From: a virus
IMG/VR virus record: IMGVR_UViG_3300020163_000007
Span: 1-44,781 of that record
DNA: 44,781 bases
Reading direction: 5' to 3' (one strand)
Below the pieces are notes generated by a model. The model had not been told where the DNA came from. It searched no databases and was given only the letters and a program-made list of their open reading frames with translations. Shown in pieces: positions 1 through 7,399 of the stretch. The translations under genes and the position numbers were made by a program. Within the stretch, counting starts at the first letter, position 1. Each line of letters begins with the position of its first letter.

Positions 1-148
1 GCGATGGCGATGGCTCTGGCTATGGCTATGGCTATGGCGATGGCGATGGCGATGGCTCTGGCTATGGCTATGGCTATGGCTATGGCGATGGCTCTTAATC
101 CATCTAACAAGCGATATATGACAAACCTCCTCCTCTATATCCGGGTCA
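1..148. repeat. Terminal direct repeat, copy 1 (circular overlap)
   Basis: These bases repeat 44634-44781. Positions 23-148 are identical and the full 148 bases differ only at positions 3 and 22. The repeat covers the 3' end of the Gly-X repeat gene (its stop is at 96-98) and about 50 bases beyond it. The simplest reading is that the molecule is circular, or circularly permuted and terminally redundant, and was cut inside a low-complexity array during assembly. Both mismatches fall in the hexamer array and swap one Gly-X codon for another (Asp for Tyr, Tyr for Ser). Confidence 0.9.
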
Positions 149-171
149 TCTGGTTATCCATGACCGGATAT
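137..171 (+). terminator. Hairpin after the Gly-X repeat gene, possible weak terminator
   Basis: An inverted repeat pairs 137-149 with 160-171 (12 bp with one bulged G, loop of 10 bases). The descending arm runs into a short T stretch at 171-174. It lies about 40 bases past the stop of the Gly-X repeat gene, so it could be a weak intrinsic terminator, but the T run is short and it could equally be an attenuator. Confidence 0.4.
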
Positions 172-187
172 TTTAAGAAAGAACATA

Positions 188-216
188 CGTGGGGTATCCT
201 TCTGGGATACTCCACG
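188..216. other. Strong hairpin (12-bp stem)
   Basis: Bases 188-199 pair with 205-216 (12 bp, one G-T pair, loop TTCTG). No T run follows on either strand, so it does not look like an intrinsic terminator. Together with the hairpin at 137-171 it makes two consecutive stem-loops in the leader before the 315 gene. They could act on RNA stability or read-through. The rest of 99-314 shows no convincing gene. Confidence 0.5.
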
Positions 217-314
217 GTTCACAAATCAACCTTCAACTGGGCGCTCCCAACCCTGATAATTGAGAGAAACAAACGTGAACACCAAACCGCAGATAGCAAA
301 AACCAAAAGCCACC

Positions 315-473
315 ATGCCAACAGCAATGAGTAACACAGAAAAGGACCGAATCCTCCAGCGCAAACGAGAGGACGAGAAAGACATCCAGCACATCACCCG
401 GAACCTGATCCGGGACGGTTACCGGGAAGCCGCCCTGACGGTCCTGCTCAACCAGGAAATAAATTACCTTTGA
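315..473 (+). CDS. Small charged protein, unknown function (52 aa)
   Basis: The reading frame starts MPTAMSNTEKDR and ends QEINYL. The protein is strongly charged, with a likely helical segment over residues 8-45 and no cysteines or membrane segment. A second ATG at 327 is an alternative start. It is the first gene after the two hairpins and probably belongs to the small-gene operon that runs from 42740 across the circle junction to 1459. I do not recognise the family. Support comes from the intact frame, codon use like its neighbours and its position in a run of small genes. Confidence 0.55.
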   Translation: MPTAMSNTEKDRILQRKREDEKDIQHITRNLIRDGYREAALTVLLNQEINYL

Positions 474-505
474 ACCACAAACACACCACCAACAAACAAA
501 CACCC

Positions 506-700
506 ATGAACAGCCACGACTACAACGCCATCGCCTACACCAACGACGCCGGAGGAACAACCTACGGGATCGAAAAGAAGCGATGGGACTGGCCCAGAAA
601 AGACAAAAGGATCCTGACCACCGGAACCTTCTGGCAAGCCATCGAGGCCCGGAACAAAGCCGAACATCAACAACAGGAAGAAGAAAAACCACCATTTTAA
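506..700 (+). CDS. Small hydrophilic protein, unknown function (64 aa)
   Basis: The chosen ATG gives MNSHDYNAIAYTNDAGG. The open frame extends back to a TTG at 470, but that would overlap the previous stop and add a low-complexity leader. The protein has an aromatic and Gly-rich N-terminal half (GGTTYGIEKKRWDWPRKDKR) and a Gln/Glu-rich tail ending EEEKPPF. No known domain is visible. It lies 32 bases after the 315 gene in the same operon. It could be a small host-takeover protein, but nothing in the sequence shows a role. Confidence 0.5.
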   Translation: MNSHDYNAIAYTNDAGGTTYGIEKKRWDWPRKDKRILTTGTFWQAIEARNKAEHQQQEEEKPPF

Positions 701-993
701 AAACCAACCAAGAAAAACAACCCCTTAACCCCGTAAATCAAAATAATCGCACCTTTAACCCCAACACCAACAAACAACAAACACCAAACACTCTACGTGA
801 AACACGTACAAAAGTAAGTAAATCACGTATGATAGATTGACATAAAAAACACAAAGACATGTCAGCTTGACAGATGCGGAAAAAGGAAGGGGGAAAAAAG
901 GATTGATAACCGAGCATTTACAATAGACGGGGAGACCAACCTAAACAAAAACTTTAACCCAAACCCAATTTTAAAACAAAAACCTAAACAGAC
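701..993 (+). promoter_or_regulatory. T-poor intergenic leader with a TACGTG-AAA-CACGTA palindrome
   Basis: No convincing gene is seen in these 293 bases. A perfect inverted repeat of 6-bp arms around AAA lies at 794-808, with a further CACGTA half-site at 824-829, which looks like an operator. Two TTGACA-like boxes (837 and near 871) could be -33 elements, but I find no TAnnTTTG at the right distance, so I do not call a promoter. Confidence 0.35.
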
Positions 994-1155
994 ATGAAAA
1001 CAAATGTAAAATTGACAGCAACCAACTCCCAGGGAGCCAAGGTCTTCTTTTTTGGAGATTCCGAAGAAGAATCGATGGAAAACTTTTTAGCCGAATATGA
1101 CAAAAAAGGCTGGATATTCAGCTATGAATATTTTAACGAGGAGGAACAGCCATGA
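994..1155 (+). CDS. Small acidic protein, unknown function (53 aa)
   Basis: The frame begins MKTNVKLTATNSQG and ends YEYFNEEEQP. The pattern suggests a beta hairpin followed by an acidic helix (DSEEESMENFLAEYDKKG) and a last aromatic strand. Its ATG follows an A-rich leader without a clear Shine-Dalgarno sequence, which is normal in Bacteroidota. The stop overlaps the start of the next gene (ATGA at 1152-1155), a strong sign that both are translated. Function unknown. Confidence 0.6.
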   Translation: MKTNVKLTATNSQGAKVFFFGDSEEESMENFLAEYDKKGWIFSYEYFNEEEQP

Positions 1156-1394
1156 GAAAGTACAACGAACAAACAGTCAACAGGACCTTGACCCTCTACA
1201 AGGAGGACCTGGACACCCTGCAGGAGAACGCCACCTACAAGAACGGGGTGACGGACCAAATCCAGGAAGCGATCAAGGAATACATCGAGAGCCACGGATT
1301 GAGAAAGCCGGAACGGGGTCCAGGAGGCAATCCGGATGACCTGGACACCCCAAAAAAGGACAAAGCAACCAGCCCAGGAAGGAAGGAAGGATGA
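1152..1394 (+). CDS. Putative ribbon-helix-helix DNA-binding protein (80 aa)
   Basis: Residues 9-50 read as a short strand (TVNRTLTLY) followed by two helices (KEDLDTLQENA and TDQIQEAIKEYIESHG), the arrangement of MetJ/Arc/CopG-type ribbon-helix-helix repressors, which bind DNA as dimers through the strand. The C-terminal 30 residues are Gly/Pro/Lys-rich and probably disordered. The gene overlaps its neighbours by ATGA on both sides, so three genes are translationally coupled. If the fold is right, it would be a regulator in the small-gene operon. The fold call is by eye from pattern only. Confidence 0.5.
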   Translation: MRKYNEQTVNRTLTLYKEDLDTLQENATYKNGVTDQIQEAIKEYIESHGLRKPERGPGGNPDDLDTPKKDKATSPGRKEG

Positions 1395-1459
1395 AGATAA
1401 AAGTAAAGATAACCCTGGTAGCCATTGCAATCACGATTTTGATAGCCCTCCTGGCTTAA
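1391..1459 (+). CDS. 22-residue single-helix membrane peptide
   Basis: The ATG overlaps the previous stop (ATGA) and the frame gives a Lys-rich start (MKIKVKITL) followed by about 15 hydrophobic residues ending LIALLA. The size and composition fit a one-pass membrane micropeptide with its N-terminus in the cytoplasm. It is the last gene of the operon, just before the terminator at 1488-1520. Such peptides can be toxins, holin-like regulators or modulators of membrane proteins. The sequence does not discriminate among these. Confidence 0.5.
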   Translation: MKIKVKITLVAIAITILIALLA

Positions 1460-1487
1460 CCAGGGACAACCAGCCAAGGGAGAACAT

Positions 1488-1520
1488 CCCGGGACCGAAA
1501 GGTATCCGGGTTTTTCTTTG
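1488..1520 (+). terminator. Intrinsic terminator with GAAA tetraloop
   Basis: CCCGGGACC, GAAA and GGTATCCGGG form a GC-rich stem with a GNRA-type loop and one bulge. It is followed directly by TTTTTCTTT at 1511-1519. It sits 28 bases after the last gene of the small-gene operon and is the clearest rho-independent terminator on the plus strand. Confidence 0.85.
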
Positions 1521-1800
1521 CCCCAAAGAGACCAGGGACAAAGGAAGAAGGCCTTTAAGAAAAGGAAAACAGGACCGGGTGACCAGGGACAAAGAACAAA
1601 CGGGGTAAAACAGCCCTTTCTTTTGATTTAAGGACAAAGCGAACCAACAGACAATCCCGAAATGAACACCCAGCCCAGGGGACCGGGACCCCGAGGAACG
1701 AAACGGGAAAAGCCGGAACGGGAATACCATTAAAAACAGGCCAGACCAGAGGGAAAGACCGATTATTTTAGAGCTATCCGGAAAGCGAAAGTGCGGAAAC
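1521..1800. other. Non-coding, T-poor, GGGACC/CAGGGAC-rich tract
   Basis: No gene is supported here. The plus strand is poor in T and repeats short words such as CAGGGAC, GGGACC and GGGACAAAG. The 42301-42600 tract has the same character. The two tracts flank the small-gene operon on the circle. Reading frames through it give only Pro/Arg/Lys low-complexity peptides. Confidence 0.55.
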
Positions 1801-2417
1801 GCCAATAAACCAATTTTTGACTAAAATCGAAATAGAGTAGCGACCAAAAGAGTACCGGCGGAAAGAGTAAACTGGAATATTTTTGACAAGAAATATGGAA
1901 TAAAATTGGAATATTTTTGGGGTAAAAATGGTCCTTGGGTTCATTTTTTTGCTCAAAAAAGTGACGGGATTTCAAAAATTTTTTGGGAAAAATCAGAAAA
2001 GAATTGGGAGAATTTCGATTTCAAATCGAAAAAAGGCAAATCTGGTCAAAAAAGATTTTATTTCCGTTTTGGGTATTTATAAATAAATAATACTGTGTAC
2101 ATTTTGTATTGATTTAGTTAACAGATTATTATGTTTTTTAATTCACCGAACGTTCGGTGAATCATTCACCGAACGTTCGGTGAATCATTCTCGAACAATC
2201 ACCGCTGGAAAGGAAAGGAAAGGAACAGGGAAGGGAACAGGGAAAGGAAGGGAAGGGAAGGGAGGAAAACCCCAAATGAAAAATAATTTTTTTTTTTAAG
2301 AGGAAAAGGAAAAAGTTTTCAACAGAGGATAAAACTCTCCAGGTCAACTGTGGGGGAATTAACAAAAAAAAAACAGCCGAATTTTACCAACCTTCAGCAG
2401 CCTTGCTCAAATATTTA
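1801..2417. other. AT-rich origin-like or late control region
   Basis: No gene is supported. The region holds a 13-base direct repeat TGGAATATTTTTG at 1873-1885 and 1907-1919, an inverted repeat TTTCGATTT-C-AAATCGAAA at 2013-2031, AT-rich DNA, a tandem perfect palindrome at 2141-2185, a polypurine tract at 2205-2275 and an A/T run at 2278-2299. Iterons, a purine tract and easily melted DNA together are typical of replication origins. It also lies directly upstream of the late promoter, so a control role is possible. Bases 2161-2224 nearly repeat 31587-31650 in the initiator gene. Confidence 0.5.
2141..2186. repeat. Two tandem 23-bp units, each a perfect 22-bp palindrome
   Basis: Each unit is ATTCACCGAAC followed by its exact reverse complement GTTCGGTGAAT. 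They lie at 2141-2162 and 2164-2185, separated by one C. A degenerate third unit follows at 2187 (ATTCTCGAACAATCACCG). This is a good binding site for a dimeric protein repeated about every two helical turns. A related site with a damaged right arm is inside the initiator gene at 31590-31611. Confidence 0.85.
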
Positions 2418-2449
2418 TTTGTCAATAGAGAAATTGAGAATTAAATTTG
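2418..2449 (+). promoter_or_regulatory. Bacteroidota-type promoter for the head-tail operon
   Basis: TTTG at 2418-2421 and TAAATTTG at 2442-2449 are separated by 20 bases, matching the known Bacteroidota consensus TTTG - N19-21 - TAnnTTTG exactly. It ends 22 bases before the portal start, so the leader would be short. It is the best candidate for the late structural promoter. Confidence 0.8.
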
Positions 2450-2471
2450 TCGCCAGATTTAAACACCTGTC

Positions 2472-3848
2472 ATGAAGTTAACCAAGACCTTCCCATTTGT
2501 TCAGCGCAAAACTTATTCTCTGAACCGGCCCATACGGCTGGATGACGCCCAGGAGGGAGCCGATGCATTCTACACCTTCATGCAGAATTGGAGTACCAAC
2601 CGGGAAACAGCAACAATGGCTGGCCAGGCATGGGCATATACCAACTGCCCTTCGGTCAATGCGATCATCAATAAAAAAGTCCGGGCCTTTATGAATGCCA
2701 GGTACACGATTGTCGACGAACATGACGACCTGGTGAAAATTACAAAGGGGCCTCTCGGGGTTTTAACTTCAATACTTAAGCATCCCAACCCGCTGCAGAC
2801 ATGGAATGAATTCGCAGCCCAGGCCAAACTTTATGAACAGGTGTTCGGCGAAGTTTACATTTTTCCAGTAACCTCAATCGGGTTCAAAGCATCAGAAGCC
2901 ACAACCGTCTGGGTGATCCCGAACTGGATAATTACCGAAAAAGTCACAGGGAAACTATTCAATCAGACCGAAGCGAATAAAATTATCACAGGGTACACAA
3001 TATCCTTCAACGGCTTTCAAACAGACATCCCTCAGGATCAAATACTGATGATACGTGACGTTTCCATGTATGTGACCCAGCGATCAGACCTCCTCCTGCA
3101 TGGAATGAGCCGCCTGTTTGCCCTGGCTGCGCCAGTTTCCAACATTATCGCAGCTTATGAAGCCCGCAATGTACTGATCACCCGCAAAGGCGCCCTGGGA
3201 ATACTCTCCAACGACGGACGAGACGTGGGAGGTACCATACCCCTGCGCCCGAAAGAGAAGAAAGATCTCCAGGATGACTTCCAGACCTATGGCATGAGCC
3301 GGGAACAATTCCAGGTCATCATTACCAACGCCAGCTTAAAATGGCAAGCCATGACATTCCCCACCAAGGAACTGATGCTCTTTGAAGAAATCGAGGACGA
3401 TACCCGCCAGATTGCCGACTGTTACGATTTCCCAATGTTTTTATTAGGATTTAAAGCTGGGAGCACTTTCTCCAACGTCATGGAGGCAAAGAAAAGCCTT
3501 TACCAGGATGCCATTATCCCCGAGGCCGAAAACTGGACCACCGCCCTGACGAACTTTTTTCAACTCCCCGATGGAATCCGTCTTAAGGCATCATACAATC
3601 ACCTGGAAATTTTCCAACGCTCCCGCAAAGACGAGGCAATCGTCCTCACAGCCATCTGCAAAGCCTTTGACATCGCCTACAAAGCCAAGATCATCACCCT
3701 GGAGGAATGGCGCAGCAAAATGGAAATGGACCCGGTGCGCTTTAACGGCTCGACATTTTATACCGAACCCTCCAAGCCAACACCGGACACAAACCCTGAC
3801 TTAGGACAGGTACCAGCAAATCAAACAACCTCAACCACCCAGACATGA
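2472..3848 (+). CDS. Phage portal protein (HK97-type)
   Basis: At 458 aa it has the length of HK97-family portals, the dodecameric ring at the capsid vertex through which DNA is packaged and to which the tail attaches. Recognisable portal patterns are the N-terminal segment with paired Asn/Lys-rich helices (CPSVNAIINKKVRAF), the mid-part LKHPNPLQTWNEF with the following VFGEVYIFPV, and the late segment ADCYDFPMFLLGF. The Thr/Pro/Gln-rich C-terminus is likely disordered. Its stop overlaps the protease start by 4 bases, the usual portal-protease pairing. It is the first gene after the late promoter. Confidence 0.93.
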   Translation: MKLTKTFPFVQRKTYSLNRPIRLDDAQEGADAFYTFMQNWSTNRETATMAGQAWAYTNCPSVNAIINKKVRAFMNARYTIVDEHDDLVKITKGPLGVLTSILKHPNPLQTWNEFAAQAKLYEQVFGEVYIFPVTSIGFKASEATTVWVIPNWIITEKVTGKLFNQTEANKIITGYTISFNGFQTDIPQDQILMIRDVSMYVTQRSDLLLHGMSRLFALAAPVSNIIAAYEARNVLITRKGALGILSNDGRDVGGTIPLRPKEKKDLQDDFQTYGMSREQFQVIITNASLKWQAMTFPTKELMLFEEIEDDTRQIADCYDFPMFLLGFKAGSTFSNVMEAKKSLYQDAIIPEAENWTTALTNFFQLPDGIRLKASYNHLEIFQRSRKDEAIVLTAICKAFDIAYKAKIITLEEWRSKMEMDPVRFNGSTFYTEPSKPTPDTNPDLGQVPANQTTSTTQT

Positions 3849-4597
3849 ATATCGAAGAATTGAAACGGAAAAAGGGAATGCGCTCGATTTACTTCAAGCC
3901 ACATGACATGAAGTCCTTCGATGTAGACCTGAATAAACGGGAAGTGACCATGGCCTGGAATTCATTCGGATTTAAAGATGACGACAAAGACATCATCCTC
4001 AAAGGGGCCTTCTCTAAATCGATATCCGAACGGGGACCAAAATCCTCCACCTACCGCAAAATCGCATACCTCAAATATCACAATTACAACCTCCCAATTG
4101 GACCACCCAAAGAGATCCGGGAAGATGACGATTACCTCATCGCCGTGGCAAACATTGACCCGACTCCCGAAGGTGATACCACCCTCACCCAATACCAGAC
4201 CGGGACCCTTAACCAACACAGCATAGGGTACCGATATATCTGGGATAAAATGGACTATAGCGAAACCGAAGATGCCTTCATCTGTAAGGAAATCGAACTC
4301 TGGGAGGGATCAGCCGTAGTGGCCGGCGCTAATGAGAACACCCCGCTGCTCGAAGTACGCGGCATGAACACCGCCGACCAGATGGCCCAGACCATGGAAG
4401 AAATGGAAAAATTACTAAGAAACGTCGAAATCCGCAATCAATACGACCTCCGTAAATCGATATCCAAATTATTAGCACTCGCCGAAATCAAGGAGCCGGG
4501 AAAACCACCACTCCCTAACCCAGGAGAGCCGCAAAAAGTTAAGGAAATCGATTACGAAAAACTTATCCTGGCATTTGGGTCCCAGGGACGTAATTAA
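3845..4597 (+). CDS. Prohead maturation protease (HK97/S78 family)
   Basis: The 250-aa protein would cleave the scaffold part of the capsid protein inside the prohead before packaging. Family features are the N-terminal strand block with AWNSFGFKDDDKDIILKGAF, a His in YLKYHNYNLPIG (H79) and the Ser in NQHSIGY (S126), the pair expected for this serine protease group. Then follows IELWEGSAVVAGANENT, typical of S78. The C-terminal 80 residues are charged and helical, like the self-cleaved tail of other prohead proteases. It overlaps the portal gene by ATGA. Confidence 0.92.
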   Translation: MNIEELKRKKGMRSIYFKPHDMKSFDVDLNKREVTMAWNSFGFKDDDKDIILKGAFSKSISERGPKSSTYRKIAYLKYHNYNLPIGPPKEIREDDDYLIAVANIDPTPEGDTTLTQYQTGTLNQHSIGYRYIWDKMDYSETEDAFICKEIELWEGSAVVAGANENTPLLEVRGMNTADQMAQTMEEMEKLLRNVEIRNQYDLRKSISKLLALAEIKEPGKPPLPNPGEPQKVKEIDYEKLILAFGSQGRN

Positions 4598-4628
4598 CGC
4601 TTTAAACCTTAAACAAATTAACCAACCA

Positions 4629-5183
4629 ATGAAAAAATTCCTTTTATTTTTCGCTGTTCTGTTAATAGCCATCGGCTCCCAAGGCCAACTGGTCACAAAA
4701 CAGTTCGCATTCGGGGCCAAAGGGATCGACTCGGTCTCTGGCGCCACTACGGGGTATTACTATTTTAACATGGCCGGGACAGCCGCTGCCGGAAAGGTAG
4801 TATCAACAACCCCAATCACACTCTACCAAATCTATTCCGTCGACTGCCAGGTCATCCATCCCCTGGTATACACAGCCTCGGACTCTGTACACCTCTCCAT
4901 CGAATACAGTAACGATAACACATACTGGTTCAAATGGACCAATGCAGGAGCTACCACCCAGGCAACACAGACACAATGGCTTAACGGAGGACCAACAGTA
5001 TCCGGCGCAGGATGCGTTTACCTGTACACAGATGATCTGGTTTGTACCAAAGCCGCCGACGCCGCCTGTAGCTTCAAACCCGTCAACCTTTTCGCCAAAT
5101 ATTTCAGGGTGAAATACCAGCGATACAAGGCAACATCGGCATCATACCTGCGAATCTGGGGTACTTTAATTAAAGTTAATTAA
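4629..5183 (+). CDS. Protein with Sec signal peptide between protease and capsid genes (184 aa)
   Basis: I take the ATG at 4629 because it gives a textbook signal peptide, MKKFLLFFAVLLIAIGSQGQ, with cleavage probably before Gln or Leu. The upstream in-frame ATG at 4575 would bury it. The body is beta-rich and Tyr/Thr/Ser-rich (GYYYFNMAGT, LSIEYSNDNTYWFKW), carries several cysteines (DCQVIH, GCVYLY, VCTKAADAACSF), and ends YLRIWGTLIKVN. Decoration or scaffold genes often occupy this position. An exported fate is unexpected for a head protein. Family not recognised. Confidence 0.8.
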   Translation: MKKFLLFFAVLLIAIGSQGQLVTKQFAFGAKGIDSVSGATTGYYYFNMAGTAAAGKVVSTTPITLYQIYSVDCQVIHPLVYTASDSVHLSIEYSNDNTYWFKWTNAGATTQATQTQWLNGGPTVSGAGCVYLYTDDLVCTKAADAACSFKPVNLFAKYFRVKYQRYKATSASYLRIWGTLIKVN

Positions 5184-5216
5184 TTCAATACCAATAACTT
5201 AAAATATACCACATAA

Positions 5217-6614
5217 ATGAAAACTTTAAAAACAAAACGAACCAGAAAGATCGCTATCATGGCCTGTTTGCTCCTGGCCATCATAGCCGGTATCTCTATC
5301 GCAACCGATGCCCGTAAGGGAATTGGAGCTACCATCGCCATGGCCACCCTCGTCGGGGGAGTAACCCTCGAGGGAAAAGAAGAAGCCCTCTACGTCGCCT
5401 TGAAAACGTCCATCGACTCAGAGATCGAAAAACACACCAAAGGATACATCAGCGAAACGAAGATGACTGAGAACATCAACGCTGCCCTGGCCAAATTTGC
5501 CCCGAATATCAAGGACAATGAGCATTTTATAAAACTGCAGACGGAAATCGAAGGTCTCAACGAAAAACTTAAAGCCCAGGGTCTTGAACTTAAGGCCATG
5601 AAGGAAGTAGGGAAAGTCGAGATCACCCCATCCATCGCAGCCCAGCTCAAAGCCCACCGGGAAGCGCACAAGGACCTCTGGGAAAAAATGAAAAAACCTG
5701 GCGCCCCATCCTTCGAAATCGAACTTAAAGTCGCCGGAACCATGCTCGAATCTGGTAATGTCGGAGCCGGTACTTATTTCCCCGCCATCGGTATAGAACC
5801 CGGTGTCGTCGATATCGCCCGGGCAAAACCCTCGCTGATCAAGTACGTGAATTATGCCCAAACGTCAAACCGCCTGATCATCTGGGTAGAAAAAACCAAC
5901 CCGGATGGTAACGCAGGATGGATCGCAGAAGGAGCCGTAAAACCCCTGATCGACTTCGAATACAAAACCGTCACCTCGGCCATCAAAAAGGTAGCCGACA
6001 AAATCAAGGTGTCCACGGAAATGCTCGACGATGTTGATAACATAGCTGGCGATATCAACAACGAACTGAAATATAAAGTCGATATGCTCGTCGACGCTGC
6101 AATCCTCGCAGGAACCGGCCTCAATGATGAACCGGAAGGGATCACCCACTGGGCCTCTCTTTTTGTGACCACCACCCTGGCGACCACCTCGCCAAACAAC
6201 AAAGACGCCATCCTCGCCGCTGCAGCCCAGATCCGCTCCCTGTTCTTTGAACCAGACTACGCCTTCATCAATACCATCGATGGCGCAAACATGGAAATGG
6301 AAAAAACAGACCAGGGCCTCTATATCCTGCCTCCATTTACCTCTGCTAATGGCCAAACCATTGCAGGGCTTACCATCGTCCAAACTTCATCCATCCCCGT
6401 AGGGCACGTCCTGGTCGGAGATATGAAGAAAATGAAGGTGAGGGAAAAGGGAAACTTCGTCGTCACCGTGGGATGGGTAGCCGATGACTTTGAGAAAAAC
6501 CTCGTCACCATGATCGGAGAACGCCGGATGCATATGTTTATCGCCGACAACGACTCCGGTGCCTTCATCTACGACACCCTGGCAAATATCAAATCTGCAA
6601 TAACGCAGATATAA
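5217..6614 (+). CDS. Major capsid protein (HK97 fold) with N-terminal hydrophobic segment
   Basis: This 465-aa protein is a major capsid protein by position and sequence. Residues about 60-145 form a charged coiled coil like the HK97 delta (scaffold) domain. The shell-forming part follows (SGNVGAGTYFPAIGIEPGVV, SNRLIIWVEKTNP, VDMLVDAAILAGTG, GERRMHMFIADND). The protease gene two places upstream would remove the delta domain. Unusually, residues 11-32 (ARG/LYS-rich start, then AIMACLLLAIIAGISIATDA) resemble a signal or membrane anchor, and a second hydrophobic stretch follows. A later start after this segment is possible, but no better ATG context is obvious. Confidence 0.88.
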   Translation: MKTLKTKRTRKIAIMACLLLAIIAGISIATDARKGIGATIAMATLVGGVTLEGKEEALYVALKTSIDSEIEKHTKGYISETKMTENINAALAKFAPNIKDNEHFIKLQTEIEGLNEKLKAQGLELKAMKEVGKVEITPSIAAQLKAHREAHKDLWEKMKKPGAPSFEIELKVAGTMLESGNVGAGTYFPAIGIEPGVVDIARAKPSLIKYVNYAQTSNRLIIWVEKTNPDGNAGWIAEGAVKPLIDFEYKTVTSAIKKVADKIKVSTEMLDDVDNIAGDINNELKYKVDMLVDAAILAGTGLNDEPEGITHWASLFVTTTLATTSPNNKDAILAAAAQIRSLFFEPDYAFINTIDGANMEMEKTDQGLYILPPFTSANGQTIAGLTIVQTSSIPVGHVLVGDMKKMKVREKGNFVVTVGWVADDFEKNLVTMIGERRMHMFIADNDSGAFIYDTLANIKSAITQI

Positions 6615-6647
6615 TCATATCAATCAAACCTTAAACTCTCATTCACC

Positions 6648-6824
6648 ATGGCTAAAGAAAAAATGACAGTAATCGACCTTCGCAAAAAGGTATCGGTCAA
6701 GGTAACGGACAAAAATCCGCACGCCAAAATCGGAACCATCCTGGAGGTCCATCCCATTGCTGCGGCAAAAGGGGTAGAATTGGGACATTACGAAATGGTT
6801 AAAGAAAATCTCAACAAAAAGTAA
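6648..6824 (+). CDS. Small head-region protein (58 aa)
   Basis: The frame MAKEKMTVIDLRKKVSVKV to EMVKENLNKK is intact and lies 33 bases after the capsid gene and 2 bases before the next. It is basic, probably a small beta-rich fold (VIDLRKKVSVKVTD, KIGTILEVHP) with a C-terminal helix (AAAKGVELGHYEMVKENL). Small proteins in this place are commonly head fibre or head completion proteins, or simply conserved unknowns. I cannot choose between them. Confidence 0.7.
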   Translation: MAKEKMTVIDLRKKVSVKVTDKNPHAKIGTILEVHPIAAAKGVELGHYEMVKENLNKK

Positions 6825-6826
6825 CA

Positions 6827-7396
6827 ATGCCCAACACACTGACAGTATCTTATTTCGTCGGGGAATTCAAAATACCAGATATCACTGGATCGTCTCCAGT
6901 AGCAACGGCCAATGCGAATAACCTCAAATGGTTTATCGCCAAATACGAGCCGAAGTTCCTGAAAATGCTCCTGGGTGAAGATTTGGCTGCTGCATTCCTC
7001 GCCGGAATAACTGTCACTGCCCCCGCCGTACCGGCTGCTAAATGGACCGCCCTTAAAAATAAAATATTCGTTGAGGACTCCACGAACTCGCTATACCTAT
7101 CTCCCGCCGCAAACTTCGTGTATTACCACGTGATGCGTGACCGCATCACTTTCACAACCAGCGCCGGAGAAGTACAACCGAACAATAACTCTAAAACGCC
7201 GGTACAGCAAACAAACAATAGGATGAAGATGGTCCAGGCATGGAACCAGATGTCTGAGGACGTTCTGGTGCTCTGGCAATGGTTAGAGGACAACATCGAG
7301 ACATACCCGGAGTTTGACCCATACCAGCCAGACCCGTTCGAATACGAACTGCAAGAGATCTCGAAAACAATCAACATGTTCAACATCGGAGTATAA
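6827..7396 (+). CDS. Head-tail connector-like protein (DUF6712-like)
   Basis: The 189-aa protein contains LKWFIAKYEPKFLKMLLG near residues 28-46, a pattern I associate with DUF6712 proteins of Bacteroidota phages, which sit directly after the capsid gene and behave as head-tail adaptors (gp6-like connectors). The middle is Asn/Gln-rich and the last third is acidic and aromatic (EFDPYQPDPFEYELQEIS). The helical character and position support a connector that binds the portal and closes the capsid exit. The family name is from memory; position alone gives moderate support. Confidence 0.65.
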   Translation: MPNTLTVSYFVGEFKIPDITGSSPVATANANNLKWFIAKYEPKFLKMLLGEDLAAAFLAGITVTAPAVPAAKWTALKNKIFVEDSTNSLYLSPAANFVYYHVMRDRITFTTSAGEVQPNNNSKTPVQQTNNRMKMVQAWNQMSEDVLVLWQWLEDNIETYPEFDPYQPDPFEYELQEISKTINMFNIGV

Positions 7397-7399
7397 CCC

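Noticed and set aside
4-330. Open frame with Met-Ala repeats at the window start
   Set aside because: It is the second frame of the Gly-X codon array (its Met-Ala part is a reading of GGCGAT/GGCTAT), with the real gene frame ending at 96-98.
583-840. Plus-strand frame of 85 aa
   Set aside because: It overlaps the better 506-700 gene in another frame and has no sensible protein pattern.
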